In this document: positions 1 through 10,590 of the stretch, in pieces
How the letters are laid out: the number at the start of each line of letters is the position of its first letter
Numbering within the stretch: position 1 is the first letter of the stretch
NCBI GenBank assembly: GCA_023512835.1
Contig: CM042086.1
Location: forward strand, 10,789,559 to 10,853,558
Length of the DNA stretch: 64,000 nucleotides
Source of the DNA: Taxillus chinensis
Taxonomy: Eukaryota > Streptophyta > Magnoliopsida > Santalales > Loranthaceae
Direction of reading: 5' to 3'
Translations under genes and position numbers: made by a program
The notes under the pieces: generated by a model
Seen by the model: the letters and a program-made list of their open reading frames with translations, nothing else
Told to the model about the DNA's origin: nothing
Database searches by the model: none

Positions 1-230
1 AGCCAACTGCCTCTTTTTTTCTTCTTTTTCTGTTCCATATCTACCAATCCTAACTTGGGTTCAAGGTGACCACTGGAGGAGGCCACGCTTGTAATTTGGG
101 ACTGAGGCTTTTGATTGCTCTCGTGGTCATGGCTGCCTGATTCTAGTCGTCTGAAGTACTCGATTTCTTGCAACACAAGGGAAGCAACGGTTCCCCGGGT
201 GCCAATTTCTACTAGAGCATTTGCAGCCAT
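1..230 (-). CDS. Small conserved plant protein of unknown function, first exon, partial
   Basis: The reverse strand from 230 to the window edge is open for 76 codons and begins MAANALVEIGTRGTVASLV. The reading then goes through QEIEYFRRLE into a Ser/Gln-rich stretch and a lysine run (EQKKKKKRG). I recall short uncharacterised plant proteins starting MAANALVE.GTRGTV.SL with an EIEYF motif, but I know no function for them. No signal peptide or membrane segment is visible; the charged tail suggests a soluble, possibly nuclear protein. The ATG is the first in frame. The 3' end lies outside the window, so length and exon number are unknown. Confidence is good that it is coding, low for any role. 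Confidence 0.6.
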   Translation of the reverse strand, partial: MAANALVEIGTRGTVASLVLQEIEYFRRLESGSHDHESNQKPQSQITSVASSSGHLEPKLGLVDMEQKKKKKRGSW

Positions 231-919
231 TCTTCTTCTTCTGTTCTTCTTCTTGGGAGGGCCAATTTGTAATAGCTGATACTTGCGATTGGGTTTTATA
301 TAGATAAGTTATGTTGTTTTTGATTGCAGTGGGAGGCTCGTGGGTGTAGTAGACAAGTTGCAGTATTGGCTTGGTTAGGGGATTGCTTTGACTTGGGGGC
401 ATATGGGCCTGTCACGTGAATTTTTTGCTCTGCATACTTTACTGACGTGGGCGGCATTGGATTTTGCTTTAGTAGCAGGATTGGATGGTCACCGAATTCA
501 TGTGTTTGCAGTTAAAGCATTCAAAGTTGATAGCTCCTCTTTATTTTTGTTGTTTTGAGAGGGGTAAGAGCAAATTTGTCTTTCATTAATCACTGGCATC
601 CCGTTCTTAAGAAGCAATCTCTGTTGAGGCTGCTTAAAGAACTCATTTGATACCATGAAATGCCATGAGAATGGCATGCCTACAATTTTGTACAAACATA
701 TGAAGTTACGTTGAGCCAAGGTCCTGTTTTTCAGCTTGACATTGGAATTGCACGAGAGATCCATCCGTCCGAATTAAGTATTGCACCCATGATATATTTA
801 TGTATTACATATATTATTATATATACGTATATAAAAATATGTATTTGAATCATTAATTAAAATAAATAAATCCCAAATACCTTAAATGATGAAAAAGATC
901 ATCGCCTAATAAAAATTTA

Positions 920-973
<54 letters not shown>

Positions 974-1537
974 TCTCGGGTTCAGATTTACCTGTAATTT
1001 TTTTATAATAAAATTTTAATTAAATAAAAAATTAATATGAATCATATTAAAATTTTCATGTTATTTATCTAATAAAATTATATGGCCGATAAATAAAAAA
1101 ATAAAGACTACCTAATTTTCCCCCGGATTCACTATCCTGCTACCTCTTGCCCCATCAACACCGCATGACCATTGGCGCCACCGATTCCCATAATCCTTCC
1201 CTCTCCCCCATTGCGTTAACCAGCTCCCCGCTCCCTCTCGAAATTGAAAATATTTATATGCTCGTACAGGCCAAAGCTAACCGAAAGAAATTGCAGTGGG
1301 CTGTCCATGGGAAAACTTACTGTAATTTTTTCAGTTAGCTTCATCCAGTACGGCTAATATGAATATTTCAGTTAATTTGGTTGCGTGAGTTGTCATGCGT
1401 GAGTTAATTTGGTGGAGCAGGAGGTAGGGGGTGTGGATCTGTGGGAAAAATTAGGATTTTTTTTAGAATGGTATTTTAGAAAATCATATATTTAATTAGA
1501 TTTGTTTCAATAAAAAAAAAAAAAAAAGACGCCAGAA
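231..1537. other. Intergenic stretch upstream of the small unknown gene
   Basis: It holds the presumed promoter of the gene at 1-230 and an AT-rich spacer. A (TA)n run lies at about 922-970. An 88-codon open frame on the minus strand (498-764) has no recognisable domain. I see no convincing gene. Confidence 0.5.
922..970. repeat. (TA)n microsatellite
   Basis: About 24 TA dinucleotides in a row, directly visible. Such runs are often polymorphic in length. Confidence 0.9.
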
Positions 1538-2135
1538 AAAATGGGATGGAAAGCTCTGTTGGTTTGATTGCATGTGCGGGATGAGGTTCAAATGCTAAGG
1601 GACTCTTCCACATGTTTGTCGACGACAAGGATGTCAGGTTGATCGGTGTGGATGCTGCAACTGCAAGTTTTGGCTTAGGTAGTGGAAAGCATGCTTCCAC
1701 TTCGACAAAAGGGAAGGATGGGGTATTACATGGAGCTGTGAGCTACTACTGCAAGTGCAACGTGCAAATAATTGAGCCTCACTCAATTAGTGCAGGGTAA
1801 ACTTATATGTGGGTGTGTAAAGCCTGGCCCTGAATTACCCTGGAGTTGGGCCAGAGCTACACAGCTTTCTGAAAGATATCGGACGTGTTGAATGCTATAT
1901 GACTGAAAAAGAGGTACAGGAAGGTGTTATTGAAATTGAAGTGACTCACCTTTTGAGGTTTAACCCATATGCTTGGTTTTCTGATTTTCCAATGTTTTTT
2001 TCCCCCTCCCAAATGCAGCATTCAAGAGATTATCTCAACTAGAGGAAATAATTCGGCCGCCAGCACTAGAAAAAAAACGTCTCATGCACTTTCTTATCCA
2101 GAGAAGCTGTTACCAACTCTACCCGCCTTTGGGAT
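1538..2135 (+). pseudogene. Tryptophan synthase beta-subunit pseudogene fragment
   Basis: Translation of segments here matches the C-terminal third of plant tryptophan synthase beta (pyridoxal-phosphate enzyme, last step of tryptophan synthesis in plastids). Around 1570-1800 the reading runs IACAG, a TGA stop, GSNAKGLFHMFVDDKDVRLIGV, then FGLGSGKHAS, KGKDGVLHGAVSY and IIEPHSISAG. After about 35 bases that look like an intron remnant comes LNYPGVGPELHSFLKDIGR at 1833-1890. An apparent GT-AG intron (from about 1925 to 2018) is followed by AFKRLSQLEEII and, after a frame change, TSHALSYPEKLLPTLP. The glycine loop expected to bind phosphate (GGGSNAMG) is broken by the stop. Retained introns argue for a truncated genomic copy, not a retrocopy. 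No promoter, start or N-terminal two thirds is present, so I call it dead. Confidence 0.85.
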
Positions 2136-2495
2136 TCCCAATTATCAGACATCAAAATAAAATTGGAATCAACAAACACAATCCATATTATTGTAATCAT
2201 TGTACTTCAAAACAAGCCAAATTTCACGGCTTCATAACCTACATAAGCATGGAAACAGTAATTGTAAACCACAGTTCTTATTTTATCATATTATTTGATG
2301 ATGTCGTAATTATCTACAACAAGAGCTGCTAGTAAACTTGGGCCACACCCATCCTGTAGTGATCATGGGGTCCACAGAGACAGCTATTTGTCCACAAATC
2401 TTTAGCAGACATCCGCTCACCGCTTTCTCTCCCCTTCTCTAATGTTACAGTGTTGCAGGCAAAAACCACGTCTCCCCACCCGCACACCCCCTTTC
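2136..2495. other. 3' flank of the plastid translocator gene
   Basis: It probably contains the 3' UTR of the minus-strand translocator, whose stop is at 2496-2498, between that stop and the tryptophan synthase pseudogene. No other feature is recognised. Short open frames on both strands lack family features. Confidence 0.4.
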
Positions 2496-5400
2496 TCACT
2501 GCTTTGCCTGCAAGAACAAACAGAATCACAGCCTCTTTTATCACATCATCACTCGAAAAAGATCTGACCACACACGAAAGAGATGGTGCGTTACATACAG
2601 TTGCCTTTCAAATTGCTATGAAGGGTGCAACTGCATAGGGACGATTTTAATCCAGAACTTACAAAAACAGCCTTATCCTATCACTGAAATAGGGTCCCAA
2701 CAAATGGCTCAACGGCAGATAATAAACCACCACAGAAATTATGTGATTTTTTAGGTGGTGATAATTTTTGGTTTGACCGAGCACCATAAGCTGCTGATTC
2801 AACATCTCTGTTGAGGGACAACATTTTACATGAACAGAATAAATAAGCAAAAATGTAAACTTTTTTTTTCTTTTTTCCTGATCATCCAGACAAAGACTAA
2901 GTCTGTCAGGAATTTTAATCAACTGTGAAGCACCATCAATGAAGTAATCCAGAATGATGGTCAGTCATGAGGAGTGACAATTACCTGGGAATACAAGAAG
3001 GTTCCAAGGATAGCAATTGCAGCTCCAAGAGCATTGACGGGTTGCACCGGGGTGTGAAAGATGATGATGGAGGAGACTATGACTGATATACGCTTCATGG
3101 TGTTTCCAATGCTAAATGTCAACGGAGATATCTCGTCCAGGGACATATATGAAACCTGGTTGTAGAGATGATAGAACACACTTTGGGCTGCCACCCACCT
3201 ATGGAAGTCAAATAACAGCCACACAAGTAAAGGACAATCCAAAACAATAAAATATCTAGATTTTCAGGCCCAGTATTGAAACAAACAACCAAAAATAATT
3301 TCCAAAATGACACTCAAGCATTATAAAAGAGAAATGGACGGACATTCATGACAAATAACGAGCACCCAGGATCACTCTCAAATCCTTGGGACATTAATAT
3401 TCATCTAATCCACTGAAAAGATTGAATAACGGAAAATGAACTCTGGGGTGTCTCCAAAAACAAGGTTAATAGAAAACATTTTCTGGGACATTCTGAATGT
3501 CAGAATGTGGAATCTTCCCAGCAACATTCACTTCTCGTATGAATGATGAACATAAATAAAAAGATCAACAGAAATATGACTTAACCACTCAACATAAGAT
3601 GAAGCAAGTTTTAAGAATTTTGTAGATGACAATCAACTGTATGTTCCAGTTCAAATCGAACCAATGAGCCCATAATTTTGCAAAAAAAATCCGATTCACT
3701 TGAAAATTCAAATGATGTACATGCAACAAAATTATTTGACGTGATATGTATATGAAGTGTTACTAAAGCACAAGAAGATCATTGGAAGACCATATAATCT
3801 GCCTTGATATTATATTGCTACTATAACCATCATTATTTTCTAATTACATATCTTTGTATAGGTTGGACACCTTACCCAAACTTATAGTGTAAAAGAAAAT
3901 TAATGCTAAATTGGATATATACAATAGTGTAGCATTGCTTCCAGAGCCATTTATTATAGGAATGCAAAATGAAAGCAAGACTGTATACAGAGAAGCTGGA
4001 TTTCATCAGTCAATCACATATACTTCCAAAATAACAGTCAAAATTAAATTGACAATATCCATAAATTACACGAGAAATTTATTTAAAGAACATACAAGTA
4101 GACAAGGGAGTACATAACGCTCCTTTTCTAGAGCCAAGACAACATACAAGTAGTTCCCTAGTCCATACCATGGCAAAATAAATGTATCCACACTAAACAA
4201 CGTGCAGCAGCACGAGAAAGAAAAGAAACCCAGAAATGGTAGTTTTCAAGTGGCTTACCAAATAAAATTGGGCCCAATTTGAGTGATGGCTGTTTTCCAT
4301 CCAGCTGCCCACATCTGGGGCCCCTCCACAGCAATTGCAAATGGTGTGAGAATCATGAGCGATAGCATAGACAAGCAAGCATAGTAATTCATGCCGCTGA
4401 CAGATTTCCCTTTCATTCCCCTCTTTGAAAATATATTGCGAAACACAAATGCCAAGTTTGATATCATAGCTCCCATAAATCCTGACGCAGACCAAACAAC
4501 TAATTTCAGGCTCCGTAACCAGGAAAAAAAAACTCGAAGGTTTAAAATAACACTTTACTAGGAATACTTCCTTCTAAGAAAACAATTAACCCAACCAAGC
4601 CCAAAACACCCATATCATCCAGATAACTTGTTCAAAAATTTAAATTGAACTTTTGACTCTTTTGTTTGGTTGTCAGGACAATATTCTAGGCAAATACTTC
4701 TATTTGAATTTCCCCACAAATTCACTTAGCTATACACCGTGTCCGTATGTTTTTCTTTTCCCAAGGAATTCCAATTTAATCCAACTATTATAGATGAGTC
4801 AATTTAAAATTCTCGCCTATCTCACAGTTTCTTATAAACCAAAACAGAGAGCTCTTTTCATTATTTACCAGTCATGTTGAAGTTGAGCTCAGTCAAAGCC
4901 GAGAGCGCGCAACCCCCAATTATGGGCACAAGGGAGAGGTAGACGGCAGCCGGGAAGGTCTCACCCAAGATAAATCGTGAGACCAACACACTGAATGCTG
5001 GCTCACCACTCTTTATGATGTGTGTGAAAGACACAGCCACCTTTGACATGCTCACTGTGGCAGCTACATGGCCAATTGTGTGAGCCACGGCAACCTACAC
5101 AAAACGCCCAAAAAAAAAAAAAAAAAAACTAAACACCAGGCATAGAGGAACCTAAAAATTGATGTGGTTTTTGAACCTTAAGACACCACATCACTCACCG
5201 GGAAGAGGGTTTTCCAGAATTCGAGATCAGTCTTCGGGGCTTCGGCGATCCTCGTAGCCCATGAAATCAGCATCATTAGAGACCCAGTAGCGAGGGAGAG
5301 GGTAGAAGTAAGCCAGGGATAGGGATAGGCGTTCAAGACCTTCTTGTTGTAGATGTTGAACACCACATTCAAAGCCCACCAAGTGGCGAAGTAGATGCCG

Positions 5401-5720
5401 ATCTTGACCTTCTTCGCCGCTTCCGATTTAGGCTGCGGCGATTCGATGGGCAGCGACTGATCCGCCTCGTAAGCCCTGCATTCGATGAGAGGCCTCTGAT
5501 CCCTCGACCTGTCGCGCGATTCGAGCCCTAACCCTTGGATTGAGGAGATGTGGAGAGGCTTCGAGATTGAAACCGCTGAAGAGCTGCTGCGGCGGTTTGA
5601 GGGAGACGACAGGAGGAACGAAGATCTGGGTGCGGGTGCAGAGGGCTTCTGACGCCGGGTTATGATGTGGGAAGAAGCATTGTGTGTGATCGGAGAGTGG
5701 TTCAGTGACAGAGTCATCAT
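2496..5720 (-). CDS. GPT: Plastid glucose-6-phosphate/phosphate translocator
   Basis: Exons read on the minus strand are 5720-5199, 5094-4869, 4481-4259, 3198-2985 and 2507-2496. They join in frame to 398 residues plus stop; Arabidopsis GPT1 is about 388. The protein exchanges glucose 6-phosphate for phosphate (also triose phosphate) across the inner plastid envelope and feeds starch synthesis and the oxidative pentose phosphate pathway in heterotrophic tissue. Residues 1-100 are Ser/Arg-rich, like a chloroplast transit peptide. From about residue 105 it follows GPT1 nearly word for word: KIGIYFATWWALNVVFNIYN, LNAYPYPWLTSTLSLA, AHTIGHVAATVSMSKVAVSF, GMNYYACLSMLSL, and ISPLTF.VGNTMKRISVIVS. 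The drug/metabolite-transporter fold is hydrophobic throughout. The last coding exon is only 12 bases (Ala-Lys-Gln-stop) behind a textbook pyrimidine-rich acceptor; reading through the donor at 2984 would instead add VIVTPHD. The start is the first of two adjacent ATGs. Confidence 0.95.
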
Positions 5721-6120
5721 GATGAAGCCTTAAACAACAATCCCAAAAAAAAAAAAAAACCAATGATGTTGTTGTGAGTCGTGAAGGTTTCGATATGATC
5801 AACGAAGCCTACACCTTCACGACCCCCTCTATGATTATTATCTTGAAGCCTAAAAACAACAGACCCGGATCAAAATTTCAAAACCAAAACGAGTGATCAG
5901 AGCAGCCAACAACAAGGGCAGTAAAAGCTACACTCTTCAATGGGTTGATCTGCGATTCTATCTCAAAGCTTACAGTCGGAGGAACCCAAAAATAGTGGAA
6001 CTAAGAGATCAAAAGTGAAGACGGGGGTTAGGAGGATCTGGGAAGTACGGAGGTGATCGATTGAAGGGTTGGTGAAGGGTTAGTTGTCATGTCCTCCTGG
6101 AAGAGCAAGCGAATAGTTAT
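5721..6120 (-). promoter_or_regulatory. Leader and promoter region of the plastid translocator
   Basis: These 400 bases lie upstream of the GPT ATG on the minus strand and are expected to hold its 5' UTR and core promoter. I see no clear TATA box or conserved element, and the transcription start is not resolved by eye. An overlapping open frame (5428-5802) is a shadow of the transit-peptide exon. Confidence 0.35.
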
Positions 6121-8848
6121 ATGCTGAGGAATCAAAGTCCAACAACAACACCAACAACGCTATTACGTACACTACGGCCGAAGGACTTGAAAATTGAAAT
6201 GCTGCTGGGGGAAAAAAGAAAAATATTTGTTTTTTTTTTTTTTAAGTTGGATTTTGAATTTCTTTTTTTTTTTATTATGATTTCCTCGAATCTCGGGTCC
6301 TGTTTTTTTTAAAAAAAAAAAAAAAATTGGCAATTGCATCTGCATGTTCCCACGCGGTAGCCAAGTGTACCGCCTGTTGTTGTGTGTCTAATGTCAAGGG
6401 CGGCGGCGGGGGTGCTGTGGTTCCGTGACCTCCTACGGGCTACGACACGGGTAAAAAGACATCTATGCTTTTGGGTACCTGTAGGTGTGTCGACATAGAG
6501 TAAGGACATGTAGCCGGGGTTAGGAGTGTCCATTTTGTTCGGTTCCATCCAAACCGTCTGATTTAGGTTGTTCTCGGATTGGATTCGAATCTTATTCGAT
6601 CTGTTTAAATTTAATATTTTAAAATAAAATTAAACTTAAAAATACTATTTACTATCCGAAGTACTCAAATCAGTAAATTAAAACCGATTCAAAACAGCCT
6701 ATAAAATTTTGAATTCAGATTTAACCCTACCCCTCCTTTTCATGCCTAGCCGAGCTGGCTAGTAGCTAAAATCACCTTTTATATTACCTCCGTTATTATT
6801 AAGGCATGTTACCAACTATTAAGTAAGCCCTTTGCAAATGCGTGCACTTGATTTAATTTTTTCAAAACAAATTAAATTAACGTTCTTTATACATAATATA
6901 CGCGCATTAACGTGGGTAGTTTTTTGTCAATAGACAATGAGTCTGATAAGACTATGGATAGAAATGCCACTTCAGTTGTGACAGTAAAATGCGGTATGCC
7001 ACGACAGCATAACAGCATTGTCACATACGATTAATATGTGTAATATTTGTTTTTTTGCTTTTAATGGTTGAAATTATATATTTTTTTTATTTAATTATAA
7101 TATTAAAGTAATAAAATTTTATAAATAAAATTTAATCTAGTTAAAAATATATTGAATTATCCAAATTGTTATGTTACATACGATACTTTTAATATTACAT
7201 TGGATATGACTACAGATTCATAAATGAATTGGTTATGAAAAAAAAATACCAAATAAATAGTTTCTATGTTTTTTATTCATTCATTAATGTAATGTAATGG
7301 CGGGTGATTACTAAAATTTGATTGAATTTTTTATATTTTTAGAAAATCTTGATAACTTTAACTTCCTCTAAAATTTTATTATTCCTTTAATTGTTTGTCT
7401 AATATCAATGATATTTGTCTCTTTACACCTATGCATGCAAGTGTCTCTGTTACAACCCATGATCGTGGCATAAATAATGATATTTTGTTGGCGGCCGAAA
7501 TAATGCGACTCTGGGTAACAAGACAACGAAGTGTATCATTTGTTTTATTTGGCATATTTTTATCAATATATTTTTTTTGTGGATGACAATGACATAATGT
7601 TAAAAGGGAAGCTATATATATATATATTGAGGGGAGCATTATTTGTATAAGGAAAACGTATTAGGATTTAATCAAATCAAAGCTAAGCATGTATAGCAGG
7701 ATATATATTATGGCCAATATTCTATGAGTAATTACTTCTATATTGGGAGAACATATAGATACATATTTTTCAAGCTAATTATCTTTATATTTGAAAAATA
7801 TTTTTAAGGCGTGATTTTCAAGTTTATATATTTTAACATTAGCTTAGCTTTAACTTTACGTGAACTCGTTTCCTCATTTACCTTACGTACACTTGTATAT
7901 ATTTTGGATATGATCTTCTATGTGTAATAAAACTATTCATTCAAAAATATGACAAGACTCATTTTCTTATATGTATGGTACAGGGCTGCCATTCTCTACG
8001 GATCGAGTTCCCGATCCAAGCCACGTACTACCATGTCTTTCCCATATGATCAAAACCCAACATTTACTTCCAACGTACCCCAATGCTTCTTAACCTCATT
8101 TGATTTAGTTCAACAATTAAATAGACCAAAATATAATGATGATGCTAACGATAATGCAGTAGTCAATTTAATTTTACTCAGAATGTGATTTTTTGTAATT
8201 TTAAAGGGAACTATTGAATTAAAATAAATTATTGCACTACTCTTAAAATTACTGATAGAGTTTTCAATGCTTACTGTACAGTTGTCATGTCATCCAAGCT
8301 GTGGAAAAAAACACCAATACCTTTTCCATGCAATTTTTCAGGGCTTTTCTACATCAACCAAGCAAACGATAAAGGTTTAATTTGGTTTGGATGTTAGAAT
8401 TCCGTCGGGACTTGATCTAGTTGACAGAATTTGGGTTATAGTATGAAAATAGGAAACTTTTGAGTACATTAATTTTGGTTCTATCTTAATTTAATAATAA
8501 TATAATGTTAAAATTAACTTAAAAAATTATTATTATTTTTTGTTTTAATTTATTTTATTCTTGCCTATGTTTTAAAGAAAAAAAAAATGTTTTCTTACTC
8601 CCCTGCGACTTGGCTTCCATTGTAAATAAGAGTGTCAAACCTAAACAAAATAAAATCCAACACTCACCACGATCAAAAAAGTCACTAGTCACCTGACTCT
8701 GTCAACAAACAAAAAAAACCCACCCCAACCCTAACGTCTTAGTGACCAAAAAAAGCAGTCTAGTTTTAAATTTCTTCTAGTATAAAAAATAGTTTGGAAA
8801 AGCAAAAATTTATAACGATATTTTTTTAAAAAAAATTATATGAAATAA
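6121..8848. other. AT-rich intergenic stretch
   Basis: Long poly(A) and poly(T) tracts and short AT repeats dominate, with a small (TA)n at about 7615-7626. No open frame has a recognisable family signature, and I found no tRNA or intact transposon. Confidence 0.5.
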
Positions 8849-9190
8849 TTAAAAATTAGAAACAAAAATGGCTTTCCAATTTTCAGCCTTTAAGAGGAAG
8901 CCATTACCCAATTTTCCATTCAATTTGATGCTTCCTATGAAAATTAACCACTTTTTTTCATACCTCTTCCTAAAAAATTTTCCCCCCAAATCGTTTTTCC
9001 CCGTGCTGGGATCTAGGCTGGGTTGGGGGTGGGGCATCCGGCGGAGGCGGTGACGCCGGAGAGGGCCTCTCCGCCGGGACGATGAGTGCGGCCACGATCT
9101 TCTAAATGCCGGTTCATCCACAACCCGGGGGGGGGCCTGGCCGGGGGCCCGGTCAACCCTCACCCGGCGGGGGGGGGGGAAAAAAAAAAA
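8849..9190. other. Compositionally abnormal segment, possible assembly artefact
   Basis: Within an AT-rich neighbourhood, about 9000-9180 turns strongly GC-rich and carries homopolymer runs (nine to eleven G, then twelve A, then ten T). It contains an inverted repeat, CCGGCGGAG near 9038 against CTCCGCCGG near 9069. The approach (8935-9000) shows stuttered runs of A, T and C. This texture is typical of low-quality read ends or gap filling. No gene is supported; the 104-codon frame on the minus strand is a consequence of the GC bias. Confidence 0.5.
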
Positions 9191-9234
9191 AACATAATTT
9201 TTTTTTTGGATTTTCTACGTCAACAGAAACAAAA

Positions 9235-9257
9235 TCTGGTCTGGTCTGGTCTGGTCT
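9235..9257. repeat. (TCTGG)n short tandem repeat
   Basis: Between four and five consecutive TCTGG units are directly visible immediately after the abnormal GC-rich segment. Confidence 0.85.
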
Positions 9258-9777
9258 CAGCAGCCTTTCTAGACAAGTAAATTAATTGATGACCAACTAT
9301 TCTTGCGTATTGACCAGCAAGCTTTTCTTTTAATGCAAACCCACTGCTATATATGCTAATCTAGGAATGCAGCAACTGCAAGCAAGAGTACCGGACCGGT
9401 CGGATCGATTTTCGGTCATTGCCAATATGCGAATGATGAGATGATACGTACGATAGTGCAAAAAAATTTATGCTTGCAAGTCTTGAGTGTTTTTAATAGT
9501 CTTAAATTTGTTTTTTTTTTTTTTTGAAGTCCTTCAGTGTTTTACATGTCAAACACAAGTGTTTAAACAAACTTGAATTAAACGAGTCAAACCCAAAAAC
9601 CCCCATATGTTTAGCAAGATATATGTGTATCGAGTGTGTCTAACTCATTTACAAGCTCAGTGAAAAATCTATACCAATGGACTCAAACAGAACGTGTTTC
9701 ATTCCTATCCTTTCCAAGGAACCAGGAATTGTCAAGAGGCTGCATTATCCAGAATCGGCCTTTTACCCAATAAGCTC

Positions 9778-9808
9778 GCAGTAGCAGTAGCAGTAGCAGT
9801 AGCAGTAG
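9778..9808. repeat. (GCAGTA)n hexanucleotide microsatellite
   Basis: Five consecutive GCAGTA units. On the opposite strand they read as a leucine run inside a short non-coding frame. Confidence 0.9.
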
Positions 9809-10567
9809 GGTAGGAAAGAAGATGAGAATCCATTCACACCTGTTAAGCTTGGGCATTGGGGTCTCTACGATGTGGATCCCTGATGTTTTCTGTACTAACA
9901 AGTAGTGACTGAAAGCAACAGAAGTAGGCTTATCATCAGAATATACAACGGTTACATCTCAGAGCACTGAAGTAACAAATAATGACGAAAAAGGTTCTAA
10001 GATATTTACAGGCACTTATCCTCACAAAAGAGTAATGAAATATGTCTCTTAATACATTTCAAAAAAATGGACGTGTTATGCAAAAGCTCAATGATCGAGC
10101 AAAAACTAGAATCAACAAAAAAAAAAAAAAAACTAAAAGGCCTGTATTCTATTTCGTTGGAGTTCATGTTCTAATACAAAAATAATTTCTATTTAATAAG
10201 AAAACGAATATATTTTAAAAGAAATAGCTATGAAACCTACGCGTTTAAAAAACGAAATTCTAAAATTAAATAGTTTTAAATTTATTCAAACCTATTGTTT
10301 TTAAAAATAATTACCAAAAATACGGCAAAAGACTCTAAGGCTCTGGAGGCTTTACCATCAACACAGAAAAGGTGACAAGTGTTATAAATCATAACCAGGC
10401 ATTGTGTTATTCTTTTCCTTGAGAAAACAGGCAAACATCCCAAAACAAACAGATCCTACTAAACTTACCAAGGCACCAAAAACAATAACAGAAACTTGTC
10501 AGCATACCGTTTAGGTTCATTGAGTGGGTGGAAACATCAAATTCATTGTGCCAACTGCAAGTCCAAA

Positions 10568-10590
10568 AATAATAATAATAATAATAATAA
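10568..10590. repeat. (AAT)n microsatellite
   Basis: Seven to eight AAT units followed by an interrupted continuation to about 10603. Confidence 0.85.

Noticed and set aside
498..764. An 88-codon minus-strand frame upstream of the small unknown gene
   Set aside because: Peptide reading gives no known domain, and nearby frames on both strands look equally coding-like; no reliable call possible.
8849..9163. A 104-codon arginine-rich minus-strand frame
   Set aside because: Produced by the abnormal GC-rich patch; no domain.
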